Shown here piece by piece: positions 26,201-35,607 of a DNA stretch of 64,000 bases. Position 1 is the first letter of the stretch; every line of letters begins with the position of its first letter. Origin of the DNA: an uncultured beta proteobacterium (GTDB lineage: Bacteria; Pseudomonadota; Gammaproteobacteria; Burkholderiales; SG8-39); contig CADEDU010000003.1 of assembly GCA_902826155.1 (NCBI GenBank), forward strand, positions 87,433 through 151,432, given 5' to 3'. The notes beneath the pieces are model-generated. The model saw only the letters and a program-made list of their open reading frames with translations, had not been told where the DNA came from and ran no database searches. Made by a program: the position numbers and the translations under genes.

Positions 26201-26644
26201 ATGAACAACCCCTCCGACAACGACGCTGTCGAAGCGCCGTTCGACCAATCGCTCTCGCCGTTCGGCGTCAAGATCCCGTTCGCCGATCATCTTGGCATCC
26301 GCTTTGTCTCGGCCGACAAAACGCGCGCGGTCGTGGCCATCGACAAGCGGCCGGAACTGCTCAACAGCCTGGGCGCGTTCCATGGCGGCGTGGTGATGAC
26401 GGTGCTCGATCTGGTGATGACATTGGCGGTGCGCGCGCACTACGGCGTGCCGGTGAGCGTGATCACCATCGACATGAGCATCGGCTTTCTCAATCCGGGC
26501 ATGACCGTCGTGAGCGCCGAGGGCCGCGTGCTCAACGCCGGCAAGTCGACCTGCTTCTGCGAGAGCGAAGCGCGCGACGAGCACGGCAAGATCCTCGCCA
26601 AGGCGATCGGCACCTTCCGCACGGTCGAGATCAAGAAGGCGTGA
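26201..26644 (+). CDS. PaaI family hotdog thioesterase
   Basis: The 147-residue protein has a single hotdog domain. FHGGVVMTVLDLVMTLAV is the HGG-type active-site loop with Asp in the helix, and SIGFLNPGMTVVSAEGRVL forms the beta-sheet. It likely hydrolyses an acyl- or phenylacyl-CoA thioester in the cytosol. It lies 40 bp after the YdcF-like gene and 39 bp before the DUF2868 gene on the same strand. Confidence 0.9.
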   Translation: MNNPSDNDAVEAPFDQSLSPFGVKIPFADHLGIRFVSADKTRAVVAIDKRPELLNSLGAFHGGVVMTVLDLVMTLAVRAHYGVPVSVITIDMSIGFLNPGMTVVSAEGRVLNAGKSTCFCESEARDEHGKILAKAIGTFRTVEIKKA

Positions 26645-26683
26645 AGCGCCCGCCGCCGCTCGCACAATCCCGGCACGTCGGCA

Positions 26684-28075
26684 TTGAACGAACGTGACGC
26701 CATAGCAGTCCTGCTGATTCGCGCGGTCGAGACCAGCGACCCCGAGGGCAAGCATCTGTCGCTCGCCACGCGCCGGGCAATCAGCCTCGACGTGGCACGA
26801 TCGATCGGCGCCACCGGCCACATCGTCGCGGCGCAGGCCGATCAGTTCCTGGCCGAACGCGCACGGGCCATGCTGCCCACGCTGCGACCCGATCCGGCTC
26901 AGTTCATCCGCGCCACCCAGCCGCTGCGGTTGCGCTGGATCGTGCTCGTGGTACTGCTTGGAGCGTTCGCCATCGGTGCGCTCAGCAACATGCTGGGCGA
27001 CCTGCGCCGGCTCAATCTGCTGTACGCGCCGATCGCGCTGCTGCTGTTGTGGAACATCGCGACGTACGTCGTGCTGGTCGTGCGATGGCTGCTGCGCCTG
27101 GGCGCTGGCCGCGCGCGCAGTCAGGCCCCGCCGTGGCTCACGCGCTGGACCCAGAGCATCCACCTGCACCGTACGCTGGAGCCCGCCCGTCGCGCCATGA
27201 GCGAGTGGCTCACGCAGGGCGCGCCCTTGCATCGCGCACGCGCATCGTTCGTGTGGCACATCGGCGCGGCGGCGCTCGCGCTCGGCGCCATCGCCGGCAT
27301 GTACCTACGCGGTCTGGGCATCGACTACACCGCCGGCTGGGAAAGCACGTTCCTCAACGAGCGCGGCGTGCACACAGTGTTGAAGTTTCTGCTTGGCCCC
27401 GGGGCTTTGCTGCTGGGCACCAGCGTGCCCGACGCGCAGCACATCGGCACGATCCGCTTCACCAGCGAGTGGATCAGCGGCCGCAGCGGGGGCGAGCGCG
27501 CGGCGGACTGGATCCACCTCTACGCCGCCAGCACGTTGATGATCATCCTGCTCCCGCGGCTGGTCATGGCGTTGTTCGACCGGCTGCGCGCGCTGCGCCT
27601 GGTGGATCGTTTTCCGATCGACCTGGATCACGACTACTTTCGCCGGTTGCTGGCCTCGAGCAGCGCCACGCCGCAGCGGCTGAACATCATCCCCCACGGC
27701 GTCGCGGTCGACGATGCCTTGCGCCGGCGGATAGTCCTCGGTCTTGAACAAGCGCTGGGCACATCGATCGAGCCGCACTTCACGCCGGCAGTTCCATATG
27801 GCGAGCAGCCGAGCGGGTCAGCAGTCGCTGCTAATGGTGTGTTAGTGTTTTCGCTGGCGAGCACACCGGAGCAGGAAGTGCACGGTGCGATCTTGCAGGG
27901 CGCACGCCCGCTGGCCGTAGTGCTGGACGAGCTGTCATTCACCCAGCGCGTGCGGGGAGACTCGACGATGAAGCGCCGGCTGCAGGAACGCCGTGAGTTA
28001 TGGCGACAGTTCCTGAAGCCGCATCAACTGGATCCGGTGTTCGTGCCGCTCGAAACCTCGACCAACGCTCCATGA
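26684..28075 (+). CDS. DUF2868 membrane protein, partner of the downstream GTPase
   Basis: The 463-residue protein has several transmembrane helices in its middle (LRWIVLVVLLGAFAIGAL, NLLYAPIALLLLWNIATYV, FVWHIGAAALALGAIAGMYL, LYAASTLMIILLPRLVMALF) and a cytosolic C-terminal domain of about 140 residues. The start is a TTG at 26684, as no ATG or GTG fits the frame. Its stop overlaps the next gene's start by 4 bases (ATGA), so both are translationally coupled. The DUF2868-DUF3482 gene pair is conserved in proteobacteria; its function is unknown to me. The pairing suggests a membrane sensor plus GTPase. Confidence 0.85.
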   Translation: MNERDAIAVLLIRAVETSDPEGKHLSLATRRAISLDVARSIGATGHIVAAQADQFLAERARAMLPTLRPDPAQFIRATQPLRLRWIVLVVLLGAFAIGALSNMLGDLRRLNLLYAPIALLLLWNIATYVVLVVRWLLRLGAGRARSQAPPWLTRWTQSIHLHRTLEPARRAMSEWLTQGAPLHRARASFVWHIGAAALALGAIAGMYLRGLGIDYTAGWESTFLNERGVHTVLKFLLGPGALLLGTSVPDAQHIGTIRFTSEWISGRSGGERAADWIHLYAASTLMIILLPRLVMALFDRLRALRLVDRFPIDLDHDYFRRLLASSSATPQRLNIIPHGVAVDDALRRRIVLGLEQALGTSIEPHFTPAVPYGEQPSGSAVAANGVLVFSLASTPEQEVHGAILQGARPLAVVLDELSFTQRVRGDSTMKRRLQERRELWRQFLKPHQLDPVFVPLETSTNAP

Positions 28076-29634
28076 CGACCGCCACACCGTCCGCCACTCC
28101 ATCTGCCGCGCCGGCCGCGCCTCCGTCCGCCTCCGCGTCGACCAGCCCGCAGTCGACCGGCGCGGTCCCGACCATCGCTGTCACCCTGACGCTGGTCTCG
28201 CACACCAACATCGGCAAGACCACGCTCGCCCGCACGCTGCTCAAACGCGACGTCGGCGAGGTACGCGACGCGCCGCACGTCACGCAGGTGAACGAAGCCT
28301 TCGACATGATCCGGGCCGAAGGCGCACTGCTGCGGCTGTGGGACACGCCCGGGTTCGGCGATTCGGCACGGCTGGCCAAGCGGCTGGAACAACTCACCAA
28401 TCCGATCGGCTGGCTGCTTTCCAACGTGTGGGACCGCTGGACCGATCGCAATTTCTGGGTGAGCCAGCAGGTGGTGGGCAACATCCAGCGCGACGCCGAC
28501 GTGGTGCTCTATCTGGTCAACGCGTCGGAGGAACCGGCGAGCAGCGGCTACATCGCGCCGGAATTGCGTGTGCTCGGCTGGGTAGGCAAACCGGTGCTGG
28601 TGCTGCTCAATCAGATGGGGCCGCCGCGGCGCGCCGATGAAGAAGCGGTCGAGATCCAGCGCTGGCGTGCGCACCTCGCGCCGTACAGCGTGGTGCGCGG
28701 CGTGCTCGCGCTCGATGCGTTTGCGCGCTGCTGGGTGCAGGAAGACACGCTGCTCGCCGCAGTTGCGCCGCTATTGCCGCTCGAAAAGCGCTCGTTCTTC
28801 GCCAAGCTGCGCATGGCCTGGGCGGCCGAACAGCACAAGATCTTCGCCGCTTCGATGTCGATCCTGGCGGCGCAGGTGGCGCGCGCGGCGCAGGTCAAGG
28901 AGGCCGCCAACGATCGCGACTTCCTCGGTGCGTTCGTGGCCGTCGGCGCGGCACTGGGCATGTCGAAGGGCGTGCAGCGCGGGCTGCAGAAGAACGAGTC
29001 CGATGCGATCGAGCGCATGTCGGAGAAGCTCGCCGAGGATCTGCGCGGCTCGACCAACGAAGTGATCGCGCTTCATCACATCGACGGCTCGGCCACGCTC
29101 ACCGTGCTCGAGCGGGTACAGGCGCACGTGAAAGCCTCGCGCGCGGTCAACGAGAATCAGGCGACCGTGGTGGGCGGCGCGGTGGCCGGTGCGCTGTCAG
29201 GGCTGATCGCTGATCTGGCCGCCGGCGGATTGACGTTCGGCGGTGCTGCGCTTGGCGGTGCGGTGGCCGGCGCGCTCGGTGCGCGGCTGGCCGCCCAGGG
29301 CGTGAACCGCGCGCGCGGCGTGCAAGGCTCGATGGTGTCGTGGAACGACGAGTTCATCATCGATCTGGCGCGCACCACGGTGCTGCGCTATCTCACGATC
29401 GCGCACTTCGGCCGTGGCCGCGGCGATTACGTCGAAAGCGAATTCCCGCCGCACTGGGCGCCGCTGGTCGACAGCCACCTCGAAGCACACGACAAGGCAC
29501 TGCGCGACGCGATCATCGCCGCGCGCGAACGCAACAATCTGCAGCCGCTGGAGAACTGGCTCACCGATTGCTGCAAGGCAGTGCTGGCCAAGCTCTACCC
29601 GGTGCAGCGCGCAGCGGAGTCGGCCACGGCCTGA
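28072..29634 (+). CDS. DUF3482 Era-like GTPase coupled to the DUF2868 protein
   Basis: The 520-residue protein has an Ala/Ser/Thr/Pro-rich N-terminal stretch (about 30 residues) then a GTPase domain. The P-loop is SHTNIGKTTLAR (about 43-54), the switch region ends with WDTPGFGD as G3, and the G4 position reads LLNQMGPP instead of NKxD, so base specificity may be altered. A Gly/Ala-rich hydrophobic segment near residues 365-410 (VVGGAVAGALSGLIADLAAGG) could insert in or touch the membrane. Coupling to the DUF2868 gene suggests a complex. Length is normal for the family as I know it. Confidence 0.85.
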   Translation: MTTATPSATPSAAPAAPPSASASTSPQSTGAVPTIAVTLTLVSHTNIGKTTLARTLLKRDVGEVRDAPHVTQVNEAFDMIRAEGALLRLWDTPGFGDSARLAKRLEQLTNPIGWLLSNVWDRWTDRNFWVSQQVVGNIQRDADVVLYLVNASEEPASSGYIAPELRVLGWVGKPVLVLLNQMGPPRRADEEAVEIQRWRAHLAPYSVVRGVLALDAFARCWVQEDTLLAAVAPLLPLEKRSFFAKLRMAWAAEQHKIFAASMSILAAQVARAAQVKEAANDRDFLGAFVAVGAALGMSKGVQRGLQKNESDAIERMSEKLAEDLRGSTNEVIALHHIDGSATLTVLERVQAHVKASRAVNENQATVVGGAVAGALSGLIADLAAGGLTFGGAALGGAVAGALGARLAAQGVNRARGVQGSMVSWNDEFIIDLARTTVLRYLTIAHFGRGRGDYVESEFPPHWAPLVDSHLEAHDKALRDAIIAARERNNLQPLENWLTDCCKAVLAKLYPVQRAAESATA

Positions 29635-29646
29635 CGCTGCCGCGCC

Positions 29647-30342
29647 TCAGCGACGCCCGTACTGCTTGTCGCCGAAGTAGTTGGCGCGCTGCTCGGGGGT
29701 GAGCGGTCCGGGCTTGCGTGCGTCTTTCAGCACTTCGAGAGCGCGCTGCACCGCCGGTCGCGCGGCGATGCCGTCAAACCAGCGCTTGACGTTGGCGTAC
29801 TGCTCGATGTCGACGTTCTGGTTCTGATACGAGCGCAGCCACGGAAAGATCGCCATGTCGGCGATGGTGTACTCGTCGCAGGCGATGAAGCGTGATTCGG
29901 CGAGGCGCCGGTCCATCACGCCGTACAGGCGGTTCGCTTCCTTGCCGTAGCGCTCGATCGCGTAGGGAATTTTTTCGGGCGCGTAGATGATGAAGTGGTG
30001 CGCCTGACCGAGCATCGGCCCCACTCCGCCCATCTGGAACATCAGCCACTGCAGCGTCGACCACTTGTCGCGCAGGTTCTCCGGCAGGAACTTGCCGGTT
30101 TTCGAGGCGAGATAGATCAGGATCGCGCCCGACTCGAACACCGCCATCGGTTTGCCGTCGGGCCCGTCGGAGTCGACCATCGCCGGCATCTTGTTGTTGG
30201 GGCTGATCTTGAGGAACTCGGGCTGGAACTGGTCGCCCTTGCCGATATCGATCGGGTGCACGCGATAGGGCAGCCCGGTTTCTTCCAGCATGATGTGGAC
30301 TTTGTGGCCGTTGGGCGTGGGCCAAGTGTAGAGATCGATCAT
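29647..30342 (-). CDS. Glutathione S-transferase family disulfide-bond oxidoreductase (YfcG-like)
   Basis: I start the 231-residue protein at the ATG at 30342 (MIDLYTWPTPNGHKV); residues T9 and N11 match the catalytic pair of E. coli YfcG. The N-terminal thioredoxin fold continues with GDQFQPEFLKISPNNKMP and ESGAILIYLA, the GST glutathione site. The C-terminal helical domain includes GPMLGQAHHFIIYAPEK. The close match to YfcG over the length makes a glutathione-dependent disulfide reductase likely. It is convergent with the GTPase gene, 12 bp apart. Confidence 0.92.
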   Translation of the reverse strand: MIDLYTWPTPNGHKVHIMLEETGLPYRVHPIDIGKGDQFQPEFLKISPNNKMPAMVDSDGPDGKPMAVFESGAILIYLASKTGKFLPENLRDKWSTLQWLMFQMGGVGPMLGQAHHFIIYAPEKIPYAIERYGKEANRLYGVMDRRLAESRFIACDEYTIADMAIFPWLRSYQNQNVDIEQYANVKRWFDGIAARPAVQRALEVLKDARKPGPLTPEQRANYFGDKQYGRR

Positions 30343-30489
30343 GGGGCGGTCCTGAACGAGGGGTTGGCGTGGCAAGGGTGCGTGCGCGGTTCAATCGCGC
30401 GCAGCACGTGCAGGCCAGCATAGCACCGCGTCGAGCAACGCTTGGCAGTGCGCGAGCCGCTGCGCCTGCTGCTCCCATACCTACCGCAT

Positions 30490-32550
30490 CTAGGTGAGCG
30501 CGTCTGCTGGCGCGCGCCGGGTCACGTCTTCAAGTGCGCGCCCCACCTGCGCATCGATGATCGGCGGCAGCGGTGATTCGAGCGTGGCGCACATGGCGCG
30601 CATCAGCTCGGCTTCGCGCGGACTGACTTTGCCATCGGCCGTCACCGCCTCCAGGCAAGCCTTGATCAGCAGCGGTTTCTTGAGCGGCGCAACCTCGGCC
30701 AGCCGCTCGAGCGCGCGCTCCACCTCGGGCATCTTGATCGCCGAGGGCGCAAGCAATTGCGCGCCGCTGATCTTGAACCAACCCATCAGCCGATCGAACA
30801 GCACCGACCCTTCTGAGGCGAGCCGCACGAACAGCGACAGCACCGTGACGAGTTCCGTCTCGAGCGCAGTGAAGTCGGCGTAGCGCGCTGCCTTGGGCGT
30901 GCGCTTGGCTTCGTCGAGCGCGCGGCCAGCCAGAGCCATCAACGCGAACTCGAACGGCGTGATGCGTGCATCGGCCACGGTGATCGCACGCGCCAGCTCG
31001 AGGAACTGCTTTCGCTCCCCGAGCGGCAAGGGCCGCAGCACCGGCAGGGCGAGCGACACGATCGGCAGACGCAGATGCGCGTGCTGGTCGCGCACCACGT
31101 CGAGATAGCCGCGCGCCTGATCGAACAGTTCGCGCGCGCCGGGCCGCTCGACGATGCGACTCACGTCGGCACCAGCGTCGAGATCGGCCGCCAGCATCGC
31201 CAGCACGATCGCCTTGGCACTATCGGCCGTGCCCAGCCCGGTGCGGATCGACTCGGGCAAAGCCGCGAGCAGCAACTTGGCGTAGTCGACGTGCTGCGAG
31301 CCGGGCTGTCCCACGCTCGCCAGCAATCGATCGGGCGACATCGCGGCGGCGCGCGACGCATTGCCGCTTGCACCCGCAGCAAAGCCGGTGGCGCCGGCTG
31401 CGAATCCAGCGGCACCGCCGGCAAACCCCGAAGCGCCGGGGAACGCTACGCCGCTGCCCGTCGCAGCAGTTCCAACTGCGCCCCGACCGAAGCCGCCACC
31501 GAGCGCGCCCGCGTCGGCCTCGCCCGCGGAGCCTCGCCCGAATTCCGCGGAAGGTCCGGCCGCAGCCGCGATCCGCTCGGCACGCTTGCGCACATCGGCG
31601 ATGCGTCCACGCGCGCCTTTGCCCAGGATCTTCTCGATGCGCGTCTCGATCGGCGGATGCGTGGCGAACAGGCCATCGAGCCGGGAATCGAGTGCCGCCG
31701 CGATGAACATGTGGCTCACTTCGTCGGCGTTCTGATGCTCGACCACGCCGCTCTGCGCGGCGATCAGCGCCAGCGCCGAGCCGATGCCCTCGGGATTGCG
31801 CGTGAACTGCACCGCCGAAGCATCGGCGAGGTACTCGCGCTGGCGGCCCACTGCGGCGCGAATCATGTTCGCCATGAACACCCCGACCGCGCCGATCACG
31901 AACAACGCCAGACCGAAACCGGCGATGCCGCCCGTGGCGCGCGAGTCGCGGCCGCGGTCGGCCACGCGCATGAACACGCGTCCGGTGTGGCCGATCATCT
32001 CGATGCCGAACAGCAGCCCGATCATGCGGACGTTCAGCCGCATGTCGCCGTTGAGCACGTGGCTGAACTCGTGGCCGATCACGCCCTGCAACTCATCGCG
32101 ATTCATCGCGTGCAGCAGACCGTGCGTGACGGCGATCGCGGCATCGTTGCTCGAATAGCCCGCCGCGAACGCGTTGAAGCCCTGCTCGTGATCCATGATG
32201 TACACCAGGGGCACGGGTACGCCCGAGGCGAGCGCCATCTCTTCGATCACGTTGACCAGCCGCTTCTCGGCCAGATCGGTGGTGGCCGAGGTGATCCGCC
32301 GCCCGCCCATCATCTCGGCGACCGCGCTGCCGCCATCGCGCAGCTGCAGCGTCTTAAACGCCGAACCGCCGAGCACCAGCGCGAGCGTAATGATCGTCAC
32401 GACAACATACAGCGCGGGCGAACGACTCTCCAGCGCGATCGCAGTGACGATGTTGACCGACACCACCACCGCAAGCACCGCCAGCACGAACAGCACCGTC
32501 AGGCGGCGCGAAGCCTTGCGCGCGGCGTCTTGTTGCGCGAAGAAGTCCAT
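30490..32550 (-). CDS. M48 family zinc metalloprotease with C-terminal TerB-like region (LemA partner)
   Basis: The 686-residue protein has two N-terminal transmembrane helices (about 18-40 and 47-64), a HtpX/M48 protease domain with zinc motif HEFSH at 160-164 and third ligand E239 in REYLADASAV, then two further hydrophobic segments around 178-230. A Gly/Ala/Phe linker (about 350-400) contains a 7-residue repeat (FAAGA-type, residues 375-397). The C-terminal 250 residues end with ACLEAVTADGKVSPREAEL, like TerB-type domains. It is 103 bp downstream of lemA on the same strand, and this pair is common. It probably degrades or processes membrane proteins. Confidence 0.9.
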   Translation of the reverse strand: MDFFAQQDAARKASRRLTVLFVLAVLAVVVSVNIVTAIALESRSPALYVVVTIITLALVLGGSAFKTLQLRDGGSAVAEMMGGRRITSATTDLAEKRLVNVIEEMALASGVPVPLVYIMDHEQGFNAFAAGYSSNDAAIAVTHGLLHAMNRDELQGVIGHEFSHVLNGDMRLNVRMIGLLFGIEMIGHTGRVFMRVADRGRDSRATGGIAGFGLALFVIGAVGVFMANMIRAAVGRQREYLADASAVQFTRNPEGIGSALALIAAQSGVVEHQNADEVSHMFIAAALDSRLDGLFATHPPIETRIEKILGKGARGRIADVRKRAERIAAAAGPSAEFGRGSAGEADAGALGGGFGRGAVGTAATGSGVAFPGASGFAGGAAGFAAGATGFAAGASGNASRAAAMSPDRLLASVGQPGSQHVDYAKLLLAALPESIRTGLGTADSAKAIVLAMLAADLDAGADVSRIVERPGARELFDQARGYLDVVRDQHAHLRLPIVSLALPVLRPLPLGERKQFLELARAITVADARITPFEFALMALAGRALDEAKRTPKAARYADFTALETELVTVLSLFVRLASEGSVLFDRLMGWFKISGAQLLAPSAIKMPEVERALERLAEVAPLKKPLLIKACLEAVTADGKVSPREAELMRAMCATLESPLPPIIDAQVGRALEDVTRRAPADALT

Positions 32551-32653
32551 CGGCGTCAGGACCAGCGGATCGAGAACCGGTCGAAGCAGGCGCGCTGCGC
32601 AGGCCGCGACGTAGCCCGGGTCTGTTCAGAACCGGGGCGCGCGGCGCACACGC

Positions 32654-33247
32654 TCAGCTGAAACTCACCTTCGGCGCCTTGCGCTCTTCGGGCGACTCGG
32701 TTGATTCGAGGAGCGTTGCCGGCTTGAACTGGAACATGCCGGCAATCACGTTGGCGGGAAAGCTCTCGACCTTGGTGTTGTACGTCATCACCGAGTCGTT
32801 GTACGCCTGCCGCGCGAACGCGATCTTGTTCTCGGTGCTGGTGAGCTCCTCGGAGAGCTGCATCATGTTCTGGTTGGCCTTCAGGTCGGGATAGGCCTCC
32901 GAGACCGCCATGAAGCGCGAGAGCACGCCGCTCAGTCCGGTTTCGGCCTGGGCCAGCGCCTGCATCGCCTGGCCGTCGGCCGGGTTGGCCGCCGCCGCCT
33001 TGGCCGCGGTGTAGGCCTGATTGCGCGCGGCGATCACCGCTTCGAGCGTTTCGCGCTCGTGCTTCATGTAGCCCTTGGCGGTTTCGACCAGGTTGGGAAT
33101 CAGGTCGTAGCGGCGCTTCAACTGCACGTCGATCTGCGCGAACGCGTTCTTGAAGCGGTTGCGCAGCGCCACCAGGCCGTTGTACAGGCCCACGACCCAG
33201 GCGACGATCGCGATCAGGATCACCAGAACGACGATCAATCCAATCAT
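32654..33247 (-). CDS. lemA: LemA family protein
   Basis: The 197-residue protein has one N-terminal transmembrane helix (LIVVLVILIAIVAWVVGLY) and a cytosolic or periplasmic helical bundle. Family motifs are NAFAQIDVQLKRRYDLIPNL, VIAARNQA and YPDLKANQNMMQL. It is the upstream partner of the M48 protease gene; LemA-M48 pairs suggest that LemA assists or regulates the protease. The length is typical. The promoter is presumably in 33248-33368, where I see no other gene. Confidence 0.93.
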   Translation of the reverse strand: MIGLIVVLVILIAIVAWVVGLYNGLVALRNRFKNAFAQIDVQLKRRYDLIPNLVETAKGYMKHERETLEAVIAARNQAYTAAKAAAANPADGQAMQALAQAETGLSGVLSRFMAVSEAYPDLKANQNMMQLSEELTSTENKIAFARQAYNDSVMTYNTKVESFPANVIAGMFQFKPATLLESTESPEERKAPKVSFS

Positions 33248-33368
33248 GTTGTTCCTCTCAGGGGTTGGCGCGACGCGGCGGGCGCAATCGTGGCGGCAGG
33301 GTCCGACCTGGTCAAACGACGCGCCCGATGACCTTTGACTTTTTCCCTCGCCGCAGCCACGCGGCCGA

Positions 33369-34373
33369 TCAAACCAGCTTGACGAGCTGCTTGCCGAAGT
33401 TCTGCCCTTGCAGCAGGCCGATCAACGCACCCGGCGCCTGCACCAGACCGTGCACGATACTTTCGCGGAACTTGAGCTTGCCGGCGCGGTACCACGCGGT
33501 GAGATCAGCGAGCGCCGGTTTCCACAACTCCATGCGGTCGCTCACGATAAAGCCTTGCATCCGCAGCCGGTTGATGAGCACCGAGCGGATGTTCTTCAGG
33601 CCGCTCAACTCGTCGGCACTGGCGGCGTTGTATTGCGAGATCAGCCCGCACAGCGACACGCGGCCGAACGTGTTCATGCGCGCCAGGCACGCATCGAGAA
33701 TCGTGCCGCCGACGTTGTCGAAGTACACATCGATGCGATCGGGGCAGGCGGCCTTCAATGCTTCGTTCAGATCGCCGGTCTTGTAGTCCAGGCACGCATC
33801 GAAGCCGAGCTCCTTGCGCACGTATTCGCACTTTGCAGCGCCACCGGCGATGCCCACGGTGCGGCAGCCCTTGATCTTCGCGATCTGGCCCACCACCGAG
33901 CCCACCGCCCCCGACGCGGCCGACACGACCACCGTCTCGCCCGCCTTCGGTTGCGCGAGATCGAGCAGGCCGACCCAGGCTGTCACCCCCGGCATGCCCA
34001 GCACGCTCAGGTACAGCGACAGGGGCGCGGCATCGGCATCGACTTTGGTCGCGCTCTTGCCTTCCACGCACGCGTATTCCTGCCAGCCGAAGCGCCCGGT
34101 GACGAACGAGCCGACCGGCATGCGATCGTTGTTCGACTCGATCACCTCGCCGACCGCACCGCCTTCCATCACCTGATCGATCTCGACCGGCTTGGCATAC
34201 GAACGCGCCGCATCCATGCGACCACGCATGTACGGGTCGAGCGACAGCCAATGATTGCGCACGACGATCTCGCCCGCACCGGCGCGCGGAATCGGCGCTT
34301 CCTCGAGCCGGAAATTGGCCGCGCTTGGCATGCCGCTCGGACGACTGGCGAGGACGATGCGGTGGTTGGCCAT
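33369..34373 (-). CDS. NADP-dependent MDR oxidoreductase (CurA/prostaglandin reductase-like)
   Basis: The 334-residue zinc-free medium-chain dehydrogenase reduces activated C=C bonds of alpha,beta-unsaturated carbonyls. The nucleotide site is AASGAVGSVVGQIAKIKGC, with RRPHG-type substrate-loop equivalents missing here and replaced by LDPYMRGRMDAARSY near residue 57, as is usual in the LTB4DH branch. The C-terminal EGLKN-like segment appears as LSGLKNIRSVLI. It is 35 bp downstream of the acyl-CoA dehydrogenase pair and likely in the same operon, which suggests a role in acyl or enoyl substrate metabolism. Confidence 0.9.
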   Translation of the reverse strand: MANHRIVLASRPSGMPSAANFRLEEAPIPRAGAGEIVVRNHWLSLDPYMRGRMDAARSYAKPVEIDQVMEGGAVGEVIESNNDRMPVGSFVTGRFGWQEYACVEGKSATKVDADAAPLSLYLSVLGMPGVTAWVGLLDLAQPKAGETVVVSAASGAVGSVVGQIAKIKGCRTVGIAGGAAKCEYVRKELGFDACLDYKTGDLNEALKAACPDRIDVYFDNVGGTILDACLARMNTFGRVSLCGLISQYNAASADELSGLKNIRSVLINRLRMQGFIVSDRMELWKPALADLTAWYRAGKLKFRESIVHGLVQAPGALIGLLQGQNFGKQLVKLV

Positions 34374-34408
34374 TGGCGAAGATCCGTGTAATCAGAGATT
34401 GCGGTTGT

Positions 34409-35545
34409 TCAGGCCTGATTGGCGATGAAGCGTTCCAGATGGAAATCGGTATCGCCCAGCCAGGCGTCGATCATCGTCAGGCGCTTGCCGTAGTGGCTCG
34501 CCGGCATTTCGTTGGTGAGACCCATGCCGCCGTGCATCTGGTAGGCGCTTTGCGCCAGCGCGCGGCCCGACTTGCCGATGAACACCTTGGCCGCCGACAC
34601 CGCATGACGCCGCTCTTTCGCATCGGCGCTTTCGCAGCGCATCGCCGCCATGATCGCCATCGAGCGCGACTGCTCGCAGTGGACCAGCATGTCGACGGCG
34701 TGATGCTGCAGCACCTGGAACCGCCCGATCGGCTGACCGAACTGCTGGCGCGTCTTGATGTAGTCGAGCGTCAATGCGTTGAGCGTTTCCATCACGCCGA
34801 TGGCCTCGCCGCACAACGCCGCGGCCCCGTCGTCGAGCACGCGCTCGATGACGGCCATGCCGCCGTCGACCGAACCGAGCACCGCGCTCGCATCGACCGC
34901 GACGTTTGACAGGGTCACCTCGGCGGCGCGCAATCCATCGATGGTGCGGTAATCGCGACGCGAGACGCCCTTGGCTTTGCCCTCGACCAGGAACAGCGTG
35001 ATGCCTTGCGCGTCGGAGTTGCCACCGGCAGTGCGCGCCGAGACGATCAGCGTATCGGCCTGCGCGCCATGCAGCACGACGCTCTTGGTGCCATTGAGCA
35101 CGAAGCTGTTGCCGTTGCGACGTGCAGTGGTGCTGACGTGCCGGGCGTCGTGGCGGCCCTGCACTTCAGCGTACGCGAACGCGAGCAGCAGCTTGCCTTC
35201 GACGAGCGCCGGCAGAATGTTCGCGCGCTGCGCCTCGGAGCCACCGTGCACCAGCGCACGACCGCCCAGAATCGCGGTGGCCATGAACGGCTCCACCATC
35301 AGGCCGTTGCCCACCGCGTTGAGCACGATCATCGCGTCGACCATCGAGCCGCCGTAGCCGCCATGTTCCTGCGGCAGAGCGATGCCGAGCACGCCCATGT
35401 CGGCCAGTTGCGCCCAGGTCTGGCGCGAGAAGCCTTCGGGCTGCTGCTGATTGGCGCGCCGGCGCTCGAAGCCGTAGTCTTTCTGTACGAACCGCGCGAG
35501 CGAATCGCGCAGCATCTGCTGTTCTTCGACCAGTGAGAAGTCCAT
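34409..35545 (-). CDS. Acyl-CoA dehydrogenase family protein (PimD-like small subunit)
   Basis: The 378-residue flavoprotein begins MDFSLVEEQQMLRDSLARFV and ends HGGMGLTNEMPASHYGKRL, which is how the small subunit of pimeloyl-CoA-type dehydrogenases looks. It follows the larger subunit-like gene (62-bp gap) and probably forms a heteromer with it. The classical Y-E-G catalytic Glu motif of MCAD is not visible near the C-terminus. The N-terminal helices, central beta domain and C-terminal helices are complete. It would oxidise a medium-chain or dicarboxylic acyl-CoA; the exact substrate is unknown. Confidence 0.88.
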   Translation of the reverse strand: MDFSLVEEQQMLRDSLARFVQKDYGFERRRANQQQPEGFSRQTWAQLADMGVLGIALPQEHGGYGGSMVDAMIVLNAVGNGLMVEPFMATAILGGRALVHGGSEAQRANILPALVEGKLLLAFAYAEVQGRHDARHVSTTARRNGNSFVLNGTKSVVLHGAQADTLIVSARTAGGNSDAQGITLFLVEGKAKGVSRRDYRTIDGLRAAEVTLSNVAVDASAVLGSVDGGMAVIERVLDDGAAALCGEAIGVMETLNALTLDYIKTRQQFGQPIGRFQVLQHHAVDMLVHCEQSRSMAIMAAMRCESADAKERRHAVSAAKVFIGKSGRALAQSAYQMHGGMGLTNEMPASHYGKRLTMIDAWLGDTDFHLERFIANQA

Positions 35546-35607
35546 CGCTTTATCCCTTCACCCTTCACCCTTCAACCCTTCGCCCTTCACTCGTCACGCT
35601 TCACCGT
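35546..35607 (-). repeat. Heptamer repeat tract (TGAAGGG) between the acyl-CoA dehydrogenase genes
   Basis: On the reverse strand the 62-bp spacer is built from about eight degenerate copies of TGAAGGG (TGAACGG, TGAAGCG, TGAAGGG, CGAAGGG and others). The last copies end 8-15 bases before the ATG at 35545, so they also supply the GAAGGG ribosome-site sequence. Copy number changes would move or multiply this site. Confidence 0.7.
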
